Assembly: GCA_024643445.1 (NCBI GenBank)
Contig: JAHEMX010000038.1
Coordinates: 1 to 13,912, forward strand
Direction: 5' to 3'
Source of the DNA: Desulfobulbaceae bacterium
GTDB taxonomy: Bacteria; Desulfobacterota; Desulfobulbia; Desulfobulbales; Desulfocapsaceae
Length of the DNA: 13,912 nt
Below the pieces are notes generated by a model, which was not told the origin of the DNA, did not search any database, and was given only the letters and a program-made list of their open reading frames with translations. A program made the translations under genes and the position numbers. This document shows, in pieces, positions 1-7,253 of this stretch; position 1 is the stretch's first letter; each line of letters begins with the position of its first letter.

Positions 1-705
1 CTCACCTTCGGCGAGATCGAACGGCGTGCGGTTTGTCTCGGCAAAGGCGGCAACAATGAAAATGATCACCCCCAGCGGTTGCAGGACCACTCCCCACATC
101 GGAATAAAGCCAAACAGCAGCCGCCCCTGAAACTGGGCCATCTCCGTCAGGTTGACCGTACCGTAAACCGCCAGCAGGCTGACGAGGGCAAGTCCCATCG
201 GTATCTCGTAACTGATGACCTGGGCGGCGGCGCGAAGCCCTCCGAGAACGCCGTACTTGTTGTGCGAGGCCCAGCCGGCCAGGATGATCCCGTACACCCC
301 GAAGCCAACAATGGCCAGGAACCAGAGGATGCCGATGTCCATCGGGATCGCCTGCATGATGTAATGCTTTCCACCAAGAACGAGGACGTCGGCGAACGGC
401 ATCACCGCAAAACAGAGCAGGGCCGTTACAAAAACAAGCATCGGGGCCAACACAAAATAAAACTTGTGCTGGATATGGGCCGGCACCACGTCTTCCTTGA
501 AAGCCAGCTTGATACCATCGGCCAGATTCTGGATCAGGCCGCCGGCCCTGAAGCCCATAACATTAGCACGGTTTGGCCCGGCCCGGTCCTGGAAGAAACC
601 GGCTCCCCTTCGTTCAAGCCAGACCAGCACCGCAACGAAACTGAGCGGTACGAATACACCAAATGCGATTCTCAGCAGAACAAGAAGAAGATCAAGACCC
701 GACAT
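1..705 (-). CDS. nuoH: NADH-quinone oxidoreductase subunit H (NuoH), 3' part missing
   Basis: This is the membrane subunit of complex I that joins the peripheral arm to the membrane arm and lines the quinone cavity. Reading the reverse complement from an ATG at 705 gives 235 residues with no stop before the window edge; full-length NuoH is about 320-350 residues. Visible family landmarks are WLERRGAGFFQDRAGPNR near residues 30-47, the IKLAFKED segment, an ISYEIPMGLAL stretch, and the hallmark AETNRTPFDLAEGE at the edge. Several hydrophobic helices alternate with these loops. The start overlaps the nuoG stop by 14 bp, and a GAGGA Shine-Dalgarno lies 5 nt upstream of the ATG, which suggests translational coupling. 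The identity is very secure; only the C-terminal third is unseen. Confidence 0.96.
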   Translation of the reverse strand, partial: MSGLDLLLVLLRIAFGVFVPLSFVAVLVWLERRGAGFFQDRAGPNRANVMGFRAGGLIQNLADGIKLAFKEDVVPAHIQHKFYFVLAPMLVFVTALLCFAVMPFADVLVLGGKHYIMQAIPMDIGILWFLAIVGFGVYGIILAGWASHNKYGVLGGLRAAAQVISYEIPMGLALVSLLAVYGTVNLTEMAQFQGRLLFGFIPMWGVVLQPLGVIIFIVAAFAETNRTPFDLAEGE

Positions 706-2254
706 GTGGTTCCTCGCTGCTTTGTAGTTTTAGTCCTTCAGCCGGTATCTGCTCAGGCTGAACCGCCGACAGAACAGCAACGGATTGCCTGATTCCCGGC
801 CAGGCCCTCGCCGCGTCCACGATGGCTCCTCCGAGCAATCTGGTGATTTCAAGGATATCGTGCGGATCATCATTTTTTGTAACCGCTTTCCTGAAGAGCT
901 GCAGCACACCGTCCCCGTTGACGATCGTCCCTCCATACTCGGAGTAGGAGGCCGTCGGTATGATGATGGCGGCTTTTTCGAACAGTTTCCGCGCATGGCT
1001 GCAGACGGCTATGCACTCCTTGCTGTCAAGCAGGGGCCTCAACTCATCGTTGATGTTCGAGAAAAACAGATCGTTATTGAAATTGACCAGCAGGTCGGCG
1101 TCCTGCAGTGCCGCCATGAAGGATTCTTTTGAGGAATCAATGCCGAGCAGTTCAAGCCCTTTGCGATTGGCAGCCTTATCATCTTGTATCAGGTAATCAT
1201 CACCATCTCCCGGCAGAACGGAGGCATCACTGTAACCCGAGAGTCCGGCACCATAGAGGTTGGCAATCCGCTTTACCGCCCACATCTGTTCTAGCGTGCA
1301 GTCAGCAGAGAGCAGCATCAGGGGCTTGCGGGCCGTATCAAGCCGGCTACGGAAGGCCTTGATTCCCTCTTCGAAGCCGACCACACCGCCATCCACCCGC
1401 GTTTGACTCTGCCGGTTCTCGTTTTCCCGGTGGTAGCTCAGACGCCCTTCATCGCAGATGAAATAACCGTTCACCTGCAGGTTGGTCCTGGCACGGAAAC
1501 GATAAATCATGTCATCCTTATACTTCTCGCGATGATGGTCGATATAGATGTTGCAGCCCTTGCTGCAGCCGTGACAGATACCCTCGTCCTTTTTCAGGAA
1601 CCAGACCCGCTGCCGGAACCTGAAGTCGGAGCTGGTCATGGCGCCGACCGGACAGATATCGACGATGTTCAGGGCATAGCGGTTGTCAAGCGGTTTGCCG
1701 GGGAAAATGGCGACCCGGGCTTCATCACTGCGGTTGACGATGCCGAGTTCGCCGGTTCTGGTTATCTGCCTGGTGAACCGGACGCAGCGGGCGCAGAGCA
1801 CGCAACGTTCCTGGTCGTGCACCACCCCGCAGCCAAGATCCATGCGCTTGCCTTTTTTCACCGGCTCAACACCCCTGCGGCTGTCATCAAGGCTGTAGGT
1901 CATGTAGTAGTCCTGCAGCGTGCATTCTCCGGCCTGGTCACAGACCGGGCAATCGATCGGATGATTGATCAGCTCCAGCTCAAGCACGTCGTGCTGGATC
2001 TTTTTGATGTGTTCGGCATCGAGCAGCACCTTCATCCCTTCCATGGCCGGGGTCTTGCAGGCAGGAACCAGCGGAGGTCTGCCGTCCTCGATGCCGACCA
2101 GGCACATTCTGCAGTTGCCGTCCGCACCGAGCGCGGGATGATAACAGAAGTGCGGAATCTCGATGCCGACGACCTTCAGCGCGTCGATCAGGTTTTTGCC
2201 CTGCTCAACCGCCACTTCCTGCCCGTTTACAAAAAGCTTAACCATTTCAGCCAT
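692..2254 (-). CDS. nuoG: NADH-quinone oxidoreductase subunit G (NuoG), short form
   Basis: This is the iron-sulfur subunit of the NADH-input module, carrying electrons from NuoF/NuoE toward NuoB. The 520-residue product has an N-terminal ferredoxin domain with C37, C48, C51 and C66 ([2Fe-2S] N1b). H98-x3-C102-x2-C105-x5-C111 follows (N5), then C150, C153, C156 and C200 (N4). A further CxxCxxxC group (C226, C229, C233) with C266 starts a molybdopterin-oxidoreductase-like region and resembles the N7 motif. That region is only about 250 residues, against more than 600 in E. coli NuoG (908 residues in all), so this is a compact form. It begins 8 bp after nuoF. The ATG at 2254 has only a distant GAGGA; an in-frame ATG at 2245 is an alternative start. 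Confidence 0.95.
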   Translation of the reverse strand: MAEMVKLFVNGQEVAVEQGKNLIDALKVVGIEIPHFCYHPALGADGNCRMCLVGIEDGRPPLVPACKTPAMEGMKVLLDAEHIKKIQHDVLELELINHPIDCPVCDQAGECTLQDYYMTYSLDDSRRGVEPVKKGKRMDLGCGVVHDQERCVLCARCVRFTRQITRTGELGIVNRSDEARVAIFPGKPLDNRYALNIVDICPVGAMTSSDFRFRQRVWFLKKDEGICHGCSKGCNIYIDHHREKYKDDMIYRFRARTNLQVNGYFICDEGRLSYHRENENRQSQTRVDGGVVGFEEGIKAFRSRLDTARKPLMLLSADCTLEQMWAVKRIANLYGAGLSGYSDASVLPGDGDDYLIQDDKAANRKGLELLGIDSSKESFMAALQDADLLVNFNNDLFFSNINDELRPLLDSKECIAVCSHARKLFEKAAIIIPTASYSEYGGTIVNGDGVLQLFRKAVTKNDDPHDILEITRLLGGAIVDAARAWPGIRQSVAVLSAVQPEQIPAEGLKLQSSEEPHVGS

Positions 2255-2262
2255 GGGTAGTT

Positions 2263-3543
2263 CTATTCCTCACGCAGATCGGGTTTAGCAGAGGCTTTTT
2301 CTGCCGCATAGGCCTCAAACTCATGTCGAAATTTGTTCAGATAACTGCGCACCGGCATCGTGCAGGCAGCCGAAAGTACGCAGACCGTTTTCATCTCGAT
2401 ATTGTCACAGAGCTCAACGAGCAGATCAATATCCTCGCGACCGCCGTCTCCGGCCAGCAGTTTCTTGACGATTTTCAGCATCCAGCCAAGGCCTTCCCGG
2501 CACGGCGTGCATTGTCCGCAGGACTCATGGTGGTAGAAAGAAATGAGATTTTCGACCAGTTTGACGATATCCACCGTTTCATCGAGGACGACGATGCCGC
2601 CGGAACCGAACATCGTTTTATGGGCAGCCATTGACTCGTAGTCAAGCGTCACCGTCTTGGCCTCTTCCGGCGTAAGCACCGGGGTTGAGCTGCCGCCCGG
2701 TATGATGCCCTTGAGCTTGCGGCCCTTCCAGACCCCGCCGGCTACCTTATCAATAACCTCGAGCAGCGGCTGTCCCAGCGGCAGTTCATACATGCCGGGT
2801 TTTTCCACATGCCCGGAAATACCAAAGAGATGCGTTCCGGGGCTCTTTTCCGTGCCATAGACCCGGTAAGCATCAGCCCCGTTGGCAAGGATGAACGGCA
2901 GTGAGGCGATACTCTGCACATTATTGATGATCGTCGGGCAGTCGTAAAGGCCGACGACGGCCGGAAACGGCGGCTTGCTGCGCGGCTGTCCCTTCTTGCC
3001 TTCGATCGATTCGAGCAGGGCGGTTTCCTCGCCGCAGATGTAGGCGCCGGCCCCTCGATGTACCGTCACATCGAGACGAAAATCCTTTCCGCCGACGGCT
3101 GCACCAAGGTAGCCGGCTGCATAGGCCTCGTCGACCGCCTTCTGCAGGATTTTCACCTGGGAGGTGTACTCTCCGCGGATGTAGATGTAGGCGTCATGAC
3201 AGCCGATGGCATAGCAGCAGATGATGATACCCTCGATCATCATGTGCGGATCTTTCACCAGGATATAGCGATCCTTGAAGGTGGCGGGCTCCGATTCATC
3301 AGAGTTAACGGCTAGATAGACCGGCTTGTCGAGATTCTTCGGCAGGAAACTCCATTTCACCCCGGTGGGAAAACCGGCGCCGCCGCGACCCCGCAGACCG
3401 CTGTTTTTTACTTCCTCCATCACCTGGACCGGCGTCATCGTAAACAGTTTGTCCAGGGTCTCATAGGCGCCGTGGGCCTTGGCAACTTCCAGGAGATGGG
3501 CGTCCTTGATGTCAAACCTGGCGCTGAGTAATTTCACTTCCAT
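2263..3543 (-). CDS. nuoF: NADH-quinone oxidoreductase subunit F (NuoF), NADH/FMN-binding
   Basis: This flavoprotein subunit binds NADH and FMN and passes electrons to the N3 [4Fe-4S] cluster. The 426 residues are near the usual length (E. coli 445). The glycine-rich GLRGRGGAGFPTGVKW segment at residues 49-64 is the nucleotide/flavin-binding signature, and GAGAYICGEETALLES is the second conserved flavin-domain stretch. The cluster ligands ESCGQCTPCREG place C342, C345 and C348, with the fourth Cys at C388 after a 39-residue spacer, as expected for N3. A GGGAGG Shine-Dalgarno precedes the ATG at 3543. The gene lies 15 bp after nuoE and 8 bp before nuoG. Intact NuoF argues that the complex oxidises NADH. 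Confidence 0.97.
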   Translation of the reverse strand: MEVKLLSARFDIKDAHLLEVAKAHGAYETLDKLFTMTPVQVMEEVKNSGLRGRGGAGFPTGVKWSFLPKNLDKPVYLAVNSDESEPATFKDRYILVKDPHMMIEGIIICCYAIGCHDAYIYIRGEYTSQVKILQKAVDEAYAAGYLGAAVGGKDFRLDVTVHRGAGAYICGEETALLESIEGKKGQPRSKPPFPAVVGLYDCPTIINNVQSIASLPFILANGADAYRVYGTEKSPGTHLFGISGHVEKPGMYELPLGQPLLEVIDKVAGGVWKGRKLKGIIPGGSSTPVLTPEEAKTVTLDYESMAAHKTMFGSGGIVVLDETVDIVKLVENLISFYHHESCGQCTPCREGLGWMLKIVKKLLAGDGGREDIDLLVELCDNIEMKTVCVLSAACTMPVRSYLNKFRHEFEAYAAEKASAKPDLREE

Positions 3544-3558
3544 CTTCGTCCATCCTCC

Positions 3559-4065
3559 CTAATCGAGCGTGGCCAGCAGGGCTTTGAGCTTCTTCGCGTC
3601 CATCGCCTCATGGAACTCGCCATCCAGTTGTACGACCGGTGCCGTACCGCAATGGCCGAGGCATTCCACTTCCTCGAGGCTGAACTTGCCGTCTTCACTC
3701 ACCTGTCCCGGCCTGATGCCAATCTCTTCTGCAAGATAGTCGACAATCTCCTGTTTATCGCGCAGATAGCAGGACAAGGTGCGGCAGACGCAGATATGAT
3801 GTCTGCCCACCGGCTTCAGATGGTACATGGTATAGAAGGTCGCCAGCTCAAAAACCTTGGCGGGATAGGTGCCAATCCGCTCGGCGATGTAGCTGATGGC
3901 CTCGGCACAGATCCAGCCATCCTGTTCCTGGACAAGCCAGAGAGCGGGCATGATCATCGACTCCCGGATCGGGTAGCGGGTGATGAGCCGTTCAAATTCG
4001 GCATCCCTTTCAGCATCAAAGGAAAATGGTTTCCCCACCGCAATTAATTCAGAACGATCGCTCAT
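3559..4065 (-). CDS. nuoE: NADH-quinone oxidoreductase subunit E (NuoE)
   Basis: This is the thioredoxin-fold [2Fe-2S] subunit (cluster N1a) that pairs with NuoF. The 168 residues match the family length. The ligands are C94-x4-C99 (CRTLSC) and C135-x3-C139 (ECLGHCGTAP). The N-terminal helical part holds the typical ...ESMIMPALWLVQEQDGWI and FELATFYTMYHL stretches. The ATG overlaps the nuoCD stop in an ATGA arrangement (4 bp), a strong sign of coupled translation within the operon. Confidence 0.96.
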   Translation of the reverse strand: MSDRSELIAVGKPFSFDAERDAEFERLITRYPIRESMIMPALWLVQEQDGWICAEAISYIAERIGTYPAKVFELATFYTMYHLKPVGRHHICVCRTLSCYLRDKQEIVDYLAEEIGIRPGQVSEDGKFSLEEVECLGHCGTAPVVQLDGEFHEAMDAKKLKALLATLD

Positions 4066-5777
4066 CTATCCAACTCCCCGCCAATAATATTGATGCTACC
4101 GAGGTTGATGACGGCATCGGCAATCATTTCTCCTTCAACCATTTCATGGTATCCGGCCATCGCATAAAAACAGGGTGGCCGCACCTTCAGTTTGTATGGT
4201 GTGCCCGATCCGTCTGAAACAAAATGAAAGCCCAGTTCACCGTTGGCGGCCTCGAAGCTGTCATACCACTCGCCGGCCGGGACCTTGACTCCTTCGAAAA
4301 TGAGCTTGAAATGGTTCGCCAGTCCTTCAATCCGGTTATAGACCCTTTCCTTCGGTGGCAGGGCAACCTTGTGATCGTCCACGAAAACCGGTCCGCCCGG
4401 GACGATTTTCATGGCCTGCCTGATGATTTTGATGCTCTCGAAGATCTCTTCAAAGCGAACCATCATGCGATCGTAGATGTCTCCCTGGCTGCCGACCGGT
4501 ACGGCAAAATCAAAGGTTTCATAATGATAATAGGGATTGTCCTTCCTGAGATCGAAGGAAATGCCTGTTGAACGAAGGTTCGGGCCGGTATAGCCGTAGG
4601 TCATGGCGGTCTCTTTGCTGAGCACGCAGGTGCCCTGGGTACGATCATGCACGATGCGGTTCTGCAAAACCAGTTTCAGCGAATCATTGACCCCTTTTTC
4701 GATCGCTTTCAGGTGGTGCGCCATATCGGCTTCCCAGCCTTCATAGAAATCACGGTACATGCCCCCGATCCTGGTGAAGGAGCTGGTGAGCCGGGCACCG
4801 GTCAAGCGGCTGATCAGATCATAGGAGGCTTCTTTTTCATTGTAGAGATACCAGTAGTTTGTCAGACCTCCCATATCCACCAGGTTGGCGGCCAGGCAGA
4901 CGAGATGATCCTGGACCCGCAGGAATTCGGAGAGAATGACCCGCATGATCATGGCCCGGTCGGTAATCCTCAAACCGAGCCACGTTTCGATCGCCTTGAC
5001 ATAGGCGATATTGTTCATCATGGCCGAGCAGTAGTTGAGTCGGTCGGTGAGCGGAATAATCTGGTTATAGGTCCGGTTCTCGGCGGTTTTTTCAAAGCCG
5101 CGATGCAGATAGCCGATCTCGTTTACGTTGGCCATGATGGTTTCACCGTCAAGCGCCGTGAAAATCCGGATTGCGCCATGGGTGGCGGGATGTGAGGGGC
5201 CCAGGTTGAGATACATCATCTCCGTGTTGATGTCCTTCATGGTACTCTCATCAATCCCCTTGCTGAGCAGACGGGCCTTGATTTCCTTTTCCAGGCTGTC
5301 TGTTTCGTAACAGATCTGGCCCTTGTAGATATCATAGTCCTTGCGCAGCGGGTGTCCGACAAACTGCCAGTGATTCAGTATGCGGCGGAGATCAGGGTGC
5401 CCGATGAATCTGATGCCATACTGGTCGTAAACTTCGCGCTCAGCCCAGTCGGCCGCTCCCCACAACCCACTTACCGTCGGCAACCCTTTCTCAGGACGCG
5501 CGACCGGCGTACGGACCTGCAGCAGCCAGTTTTTCTGCCAGTTCCGCAGCGTATAGACCACGTAAAACCTGGCATCCTTCGGCTGCGGGTAACTCAGGTA
5601 GTCAATAGCCGTGATATCAAGGAGAAGCCCGAAATCCAGGTCAGGATAGCTTTTCAGCCGCTGCATGGTCTGTTCCAGCAGGGCCGGAGCTACCTCCATG
5701 ACGATACAGCCCTTGACCTCCTTGCAGTCGATATCCGGGAAGAGGGCTCGAATTTTGTCAATCGCCGTCTCATTCAT
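4062..5777 (-). CDS. nuoCD: Fused NADH-quinone oxidoreductase subunits C and D (NuoCD)
   Basis: One 571-residue polypeptide joins the NuoC and NuoD subunits of the complex I connecting module. Residues about 1-150 are NuoC-like, with WAEREVYDQYGI at 111-122 and GHPLRKDY at 141-148. A charged linker at roughly 151-183 follows. Residues 184-571 are NuoD-like, with NLGPSHPATHG at 191-201 (the conserved His loop near the quinone head), LHRGFEKTAENR at 224-235, DRLNY with a Tyr at 249 in the place of the quinone-binding Tyr, and the typical GGELDR C-terminus. E. coli NuoCD has a similar fused layout and length (600). The reading frame is continuous, so the fusion is real in this sequence. The gene starts 2 bp after the nuoB stop. 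Confidence 0.96.
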   Translation of the reverse strand: MNETAIDKIRALFPDIDCKEVKGCIVMEVAPALLEQTMQRLKSYPDLDFGLLLDITAIDYLSYPQPKDARFYVVYTLRNWQKNWLLQVRTPVARPEKGLPTVSGLWGAADWAEREVYDQYGIRFIGHPDLRRILNHWQFVGHPLRKDYDIYKGQICYETDSLEKEIKARLLSKGIDESTMKDINTEMMYLNLGPSHPATHGAIRIFTALDGETIMANVNEIGYLHRGFEKTAENRTYNQIIPLTDRLNYCSAMMNNIAYVKAIETWLGLRITDRAMIMRVILSEFLRVQDHLVCLAANLVDMGGLTNYWYLYNEKEASYDLISRLTGARLTSSFTRIGGMYRDFYEGWEADMAHHLKAIEKGVNDSLKLVLQNRIVHDRTQGTCVLSKETAMTYGYTGPNLRSTGISFDLRKDNPYYHYETFDFAVPVGSQGDIYDRMMVRFEEIFESIKIIRQAMKIVPGGPVFVDDHKVALPPKERVYNRIEGLANHFKLIFEGVKVPAGEWYDSFEAANGELGFHFVSDGSGTPYKLKVRPPCFYAMAGYHEMVEGEMIADAVINLGSINIIGGELDR

Positions 5778-5779
5778 GA

Positions 5780-6292
5780 TCAGTCAAGAATCCCTTTGAA
5801 GTCTTTGTTTCGGTCGACAAGAACGCTTTCCGTCCTGATCTGGTCCTGGATCTTGATAAGGGCATCAAGTACCGCCTCAGGCCGGGGAGGACATCCCGAT
5901 ATATAGACATCTACCGGGATCACCGTATCGATACCCTGCACCGTACAATAATTGTCGTAGATCCCGCCGGAACTTGCGCAGGCGCCCATGGCCACGACCC
6001 ATTTCGGTTCCGGCATCTGCTCGTATATGCGCTTGAGAATGGGTGCCTGCTTGTAGCTGATCGTTCCGCAGACCAGCATCAAATCCGCCTGCCGCGGGGA
6101 AAAACGAACCACCTCTGCGCCAAACCGGGAGATGTCATGCTGGCTGGCCGCCGCGCTCATGAATTCAATCGCGCAGCAGGCGGTGCCGAAAACCATCGGC
6201 CACAGTGAGTACTGTCGCCCCCAGTTTACCACTGCATCAAGTTTTGTTGTCAATACCGAGTCGCCGAGACCGGCTTCAAGTCCTAACGCCAA
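5780..6292 (-). CDS. nuoB: NADH-quinone oxidoreductase subunit B (NuoB)
   Basis: NuoB carries N2, the terminal [4Fe-4S] cluster that reduces quinone. Its ligands are visible: tandem C39-C40 (GTACCAIEF), C105 (GACASSGG) and C134 (GCPPRPE). The length of 170 residues is normal. The start chosen is a TTG at 6292, inside the end of nuoA (10-bp overlap); AAGGGG sits 7 nt upstream and no better ATG exists before the conserved domain. The rare start plus overlap implies dependence on nuoA translation. The neighbours A, B and CD are in standard order. Confidence 0.96.
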   Translation of the reverse strand: MALGLEAGLGDSVLTTKLDAVVNWGRQYSLWPMVFGTACCAIEFMSAAASQHDISRFGAEVVRFSPRQADLMLVCGTISYKQAPILKRIYEQMPEPKWVVAMGACASSGGIYDNYCTVQGIDTVIPVDVYISGCPPRPEAVLDALIKIQDQIRTESVLVDRNKDFKGILD

Positions 6293-6642
6293 TTGAGCAC
6301 CCCTTTCTTTAAGATATAAATGAGACCGGTGAGCAGCAACAGAATGAAAACCGTCATCTCAATAAGGCCGAACACGCCAAGTTCACGCAGGCTTACCGCC
6401 CACGGATACATGAATACCGCTTCAATGTCGAAGATCAGAAAAAGGATGGCAAGAAGATAAAACTTTACACTGAATTTCTGGTCGGCGTGGCCGACCACGT
6501 GCTTGATACCACTTTCATAGGGATCGTTTTTAGCCGCACTGTCAGACCGGGGACCGAGCATCACCGTCATGATCATGACGATCGGGATGATAATGGCAAG
6601 TCCGATAAAGATTGCCCCTGAGAGAACAAGTTCCGCAGACAT
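6283..6642 (-). CDS. nuoA: NADH-quinone oxidoreductase subunit A (NuoA)
   Basis: This small membrane subunit is the first gene of the operon. The 119 residues form three hydrophobic helices (about 5-29, 60-80 and 90-112). Family landmarks are NDPYESGI at 39-46, FYLLAILFLIFDIEAVFMYPWA at 61-82 with the conserved FDIE, and KKGVLNW at the end. The loop Cys of mitochondrial ND3 is replaced by Ser44. A GAGGT Shine-Dalgarno lies 6 nt before the ATG. Confidence 0.95.
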   Translation of the reverse strand: MSAELVLSGAIFIGLAIIIPIVMIMTVMLGPRSDSAAKNDPYESGIKHVVGHADQKFSVKFYLLAILFLIFDIEAVFMYPWAVSLRELGVFGLIEMTVFILLLLTGLIYILKKGVLNWR

Positions 6643-6654
6643 CAGAGCACCTCG

Positions 6655-6702
6655 TCACTGCTTCGTACTGCATCTTTTTGTTATGCAAATGGTCGCTACC
6701 AT
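6655..6702 (-). CDS. Possible 15-residue leader ORF before nuoA
   Basis: An ATG at 6702 opens a 15-codon frame, MVATICITKRCSTKQ, ending in TGA 12 bp before the nuoA start. A strong Shine-Dalgarno (AAGGGGAG) sits 5 nt upstream of the ATG, better than that of several real genes here. The peptide resembles no known attenuation leader: it has two Cys and no run of one amino acid. It could be a translational-coupling leader or chance. Confidence 0.3.
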   Translation of the reverse strand: MVATICITKRCSTKQ

Positions 6703-6715
6703 GAAAACTCCCCTT

Positions 6716-6745
6716 GAGATACCAAGGTGCATCGTTTCCTGTCAA
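6716..6745 (-). promoter_or_regulatory. Candidate sigma70 promoter proximal to nuoA
   Basis: On the minus strand, a perfect TTGACA (-35, 6740-6745) is followed by an 18-bp spacer and TATCTC (-10, 6716-6721), a partial match. Transcription would start near 6709, about 67 nt before nuoA. That start would fall inside the Shine-Dalgarno of the small leader ORF, so the two features may not both be used. Confidence 0.35.
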
Positions 6746-7027
6746 GAGAAACAAATACATCTTTCCGGACACTTATCAGTGCCGGCGGCGCAATATTGTG
6801 CAATTCCACCTCGTTGACTGTGCGTGTTGTGCGAAAGATGAAGATATTATTTTTAGAGCTTGCACTGCTTTCTCCAAGGGTCCGCCCTAACACCTGCTGC
6901 GGTGAGTGCAGAAAATTGTGCGACAAAACAAACAGCTTCGAGTAATCCGCCGGAACATAACCAATCGGGACGTCCAAGTAAGGGGAATGGATGCAAAACC
7001 GAAGCCTGACTGACTCGCACATCAGGC

Positions 7028-7055
7028 ACATTACCCTACCGGGCTCTGGCGTCAA
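7028..7055 (-). promoter_or_regulatory. Weak distal promoter candidate for nuo
   Basis: TTGACG (7050-7055), a 16-bp spacer and TAATGT (7028-7033) on the minus strand. The -10 match is only three of six. A transcript from here would have a leader of roughly 380 nt before nuoA. Confidence 0.2.
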
Positions 7056-7071
7056 CACCGGCCTTGATCAA

Positions 7072-7138
7072 TAATATGCTAAGACAGGTCAACCAGAACT
7101 GATTGAAAAGACAAATAAATGGTCATATCAGCATATTA
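7072..7138. repeat. Spaced 9-bp inverted repeat
   Basis: TAATATGCT at 7072-7080 is the exact reverse complement of AGCATATTA at 7130-7138, with 49 bp between the arms. The block is more AT-rich than the flanking genes. It could be a pair of operator half-sites for a looping regulator, or chance. Confidence 0.3.
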
Positions 7139-7253
7139 CGCTACTCAACCCGCGGGTGCGGCCCGGATCCGGTTCCTGCCGGCCGCCCGACGATCGGACC
7201 GGTTCGCGCAACGATGGTGAGCAGCCGTGCTGCCGTCGCAGAAGGCGGTACCC

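Larger units (their letters stand above)
6643..7253. other. Gene-free region upstream of the nuo operon
   Basis: These 611 bp lie between the threonine aldolase stop and nuoA. I find no convincing long gene. A minus-strand 120-codon frame (6696-7058) has no recognisable features and a poor residue composition for a protein. The region holds two sigma70-like candidates, three TTGTGCRA copies, a spaced 9-bp inverted repeat, an 8-bp palindrome TTGATCAA at 7064-7071, a small GC hairpin at 7221-7233 and a possible leader ORF beside nuoA. Its length suggests substantial 5' regulation of complex I, but nothing here matches a riboswitch class I know. Confidence 0.6.

Noticed and set aside
79..792. 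Long plus-strand frame across the left edge
   Set aside because: It lies antisense to nuoH and the end of nuoG, both recognised with conserved motifs. The product has a charged, low-complexity look typical of a shadow frame.
1403..2260. 285-codon plus-strand frame
   Set aside because: It is fully antisense to nuoG, whose cysteine motifs fix the true strand.
6696..7058. 120-codon minus-strand frame upstream of nuoA
   Set aside because: No clear ribosome site, no domain or membrane pattern, and it runs through the promoter-like sites. More likely non-coding.
7221..7233. GCAGC-CGT-GCTGC hairpin just after threonine aldolase as a terminator
   Set aside because: The stem is only 5 bp and no T-run follows on the minus strand.
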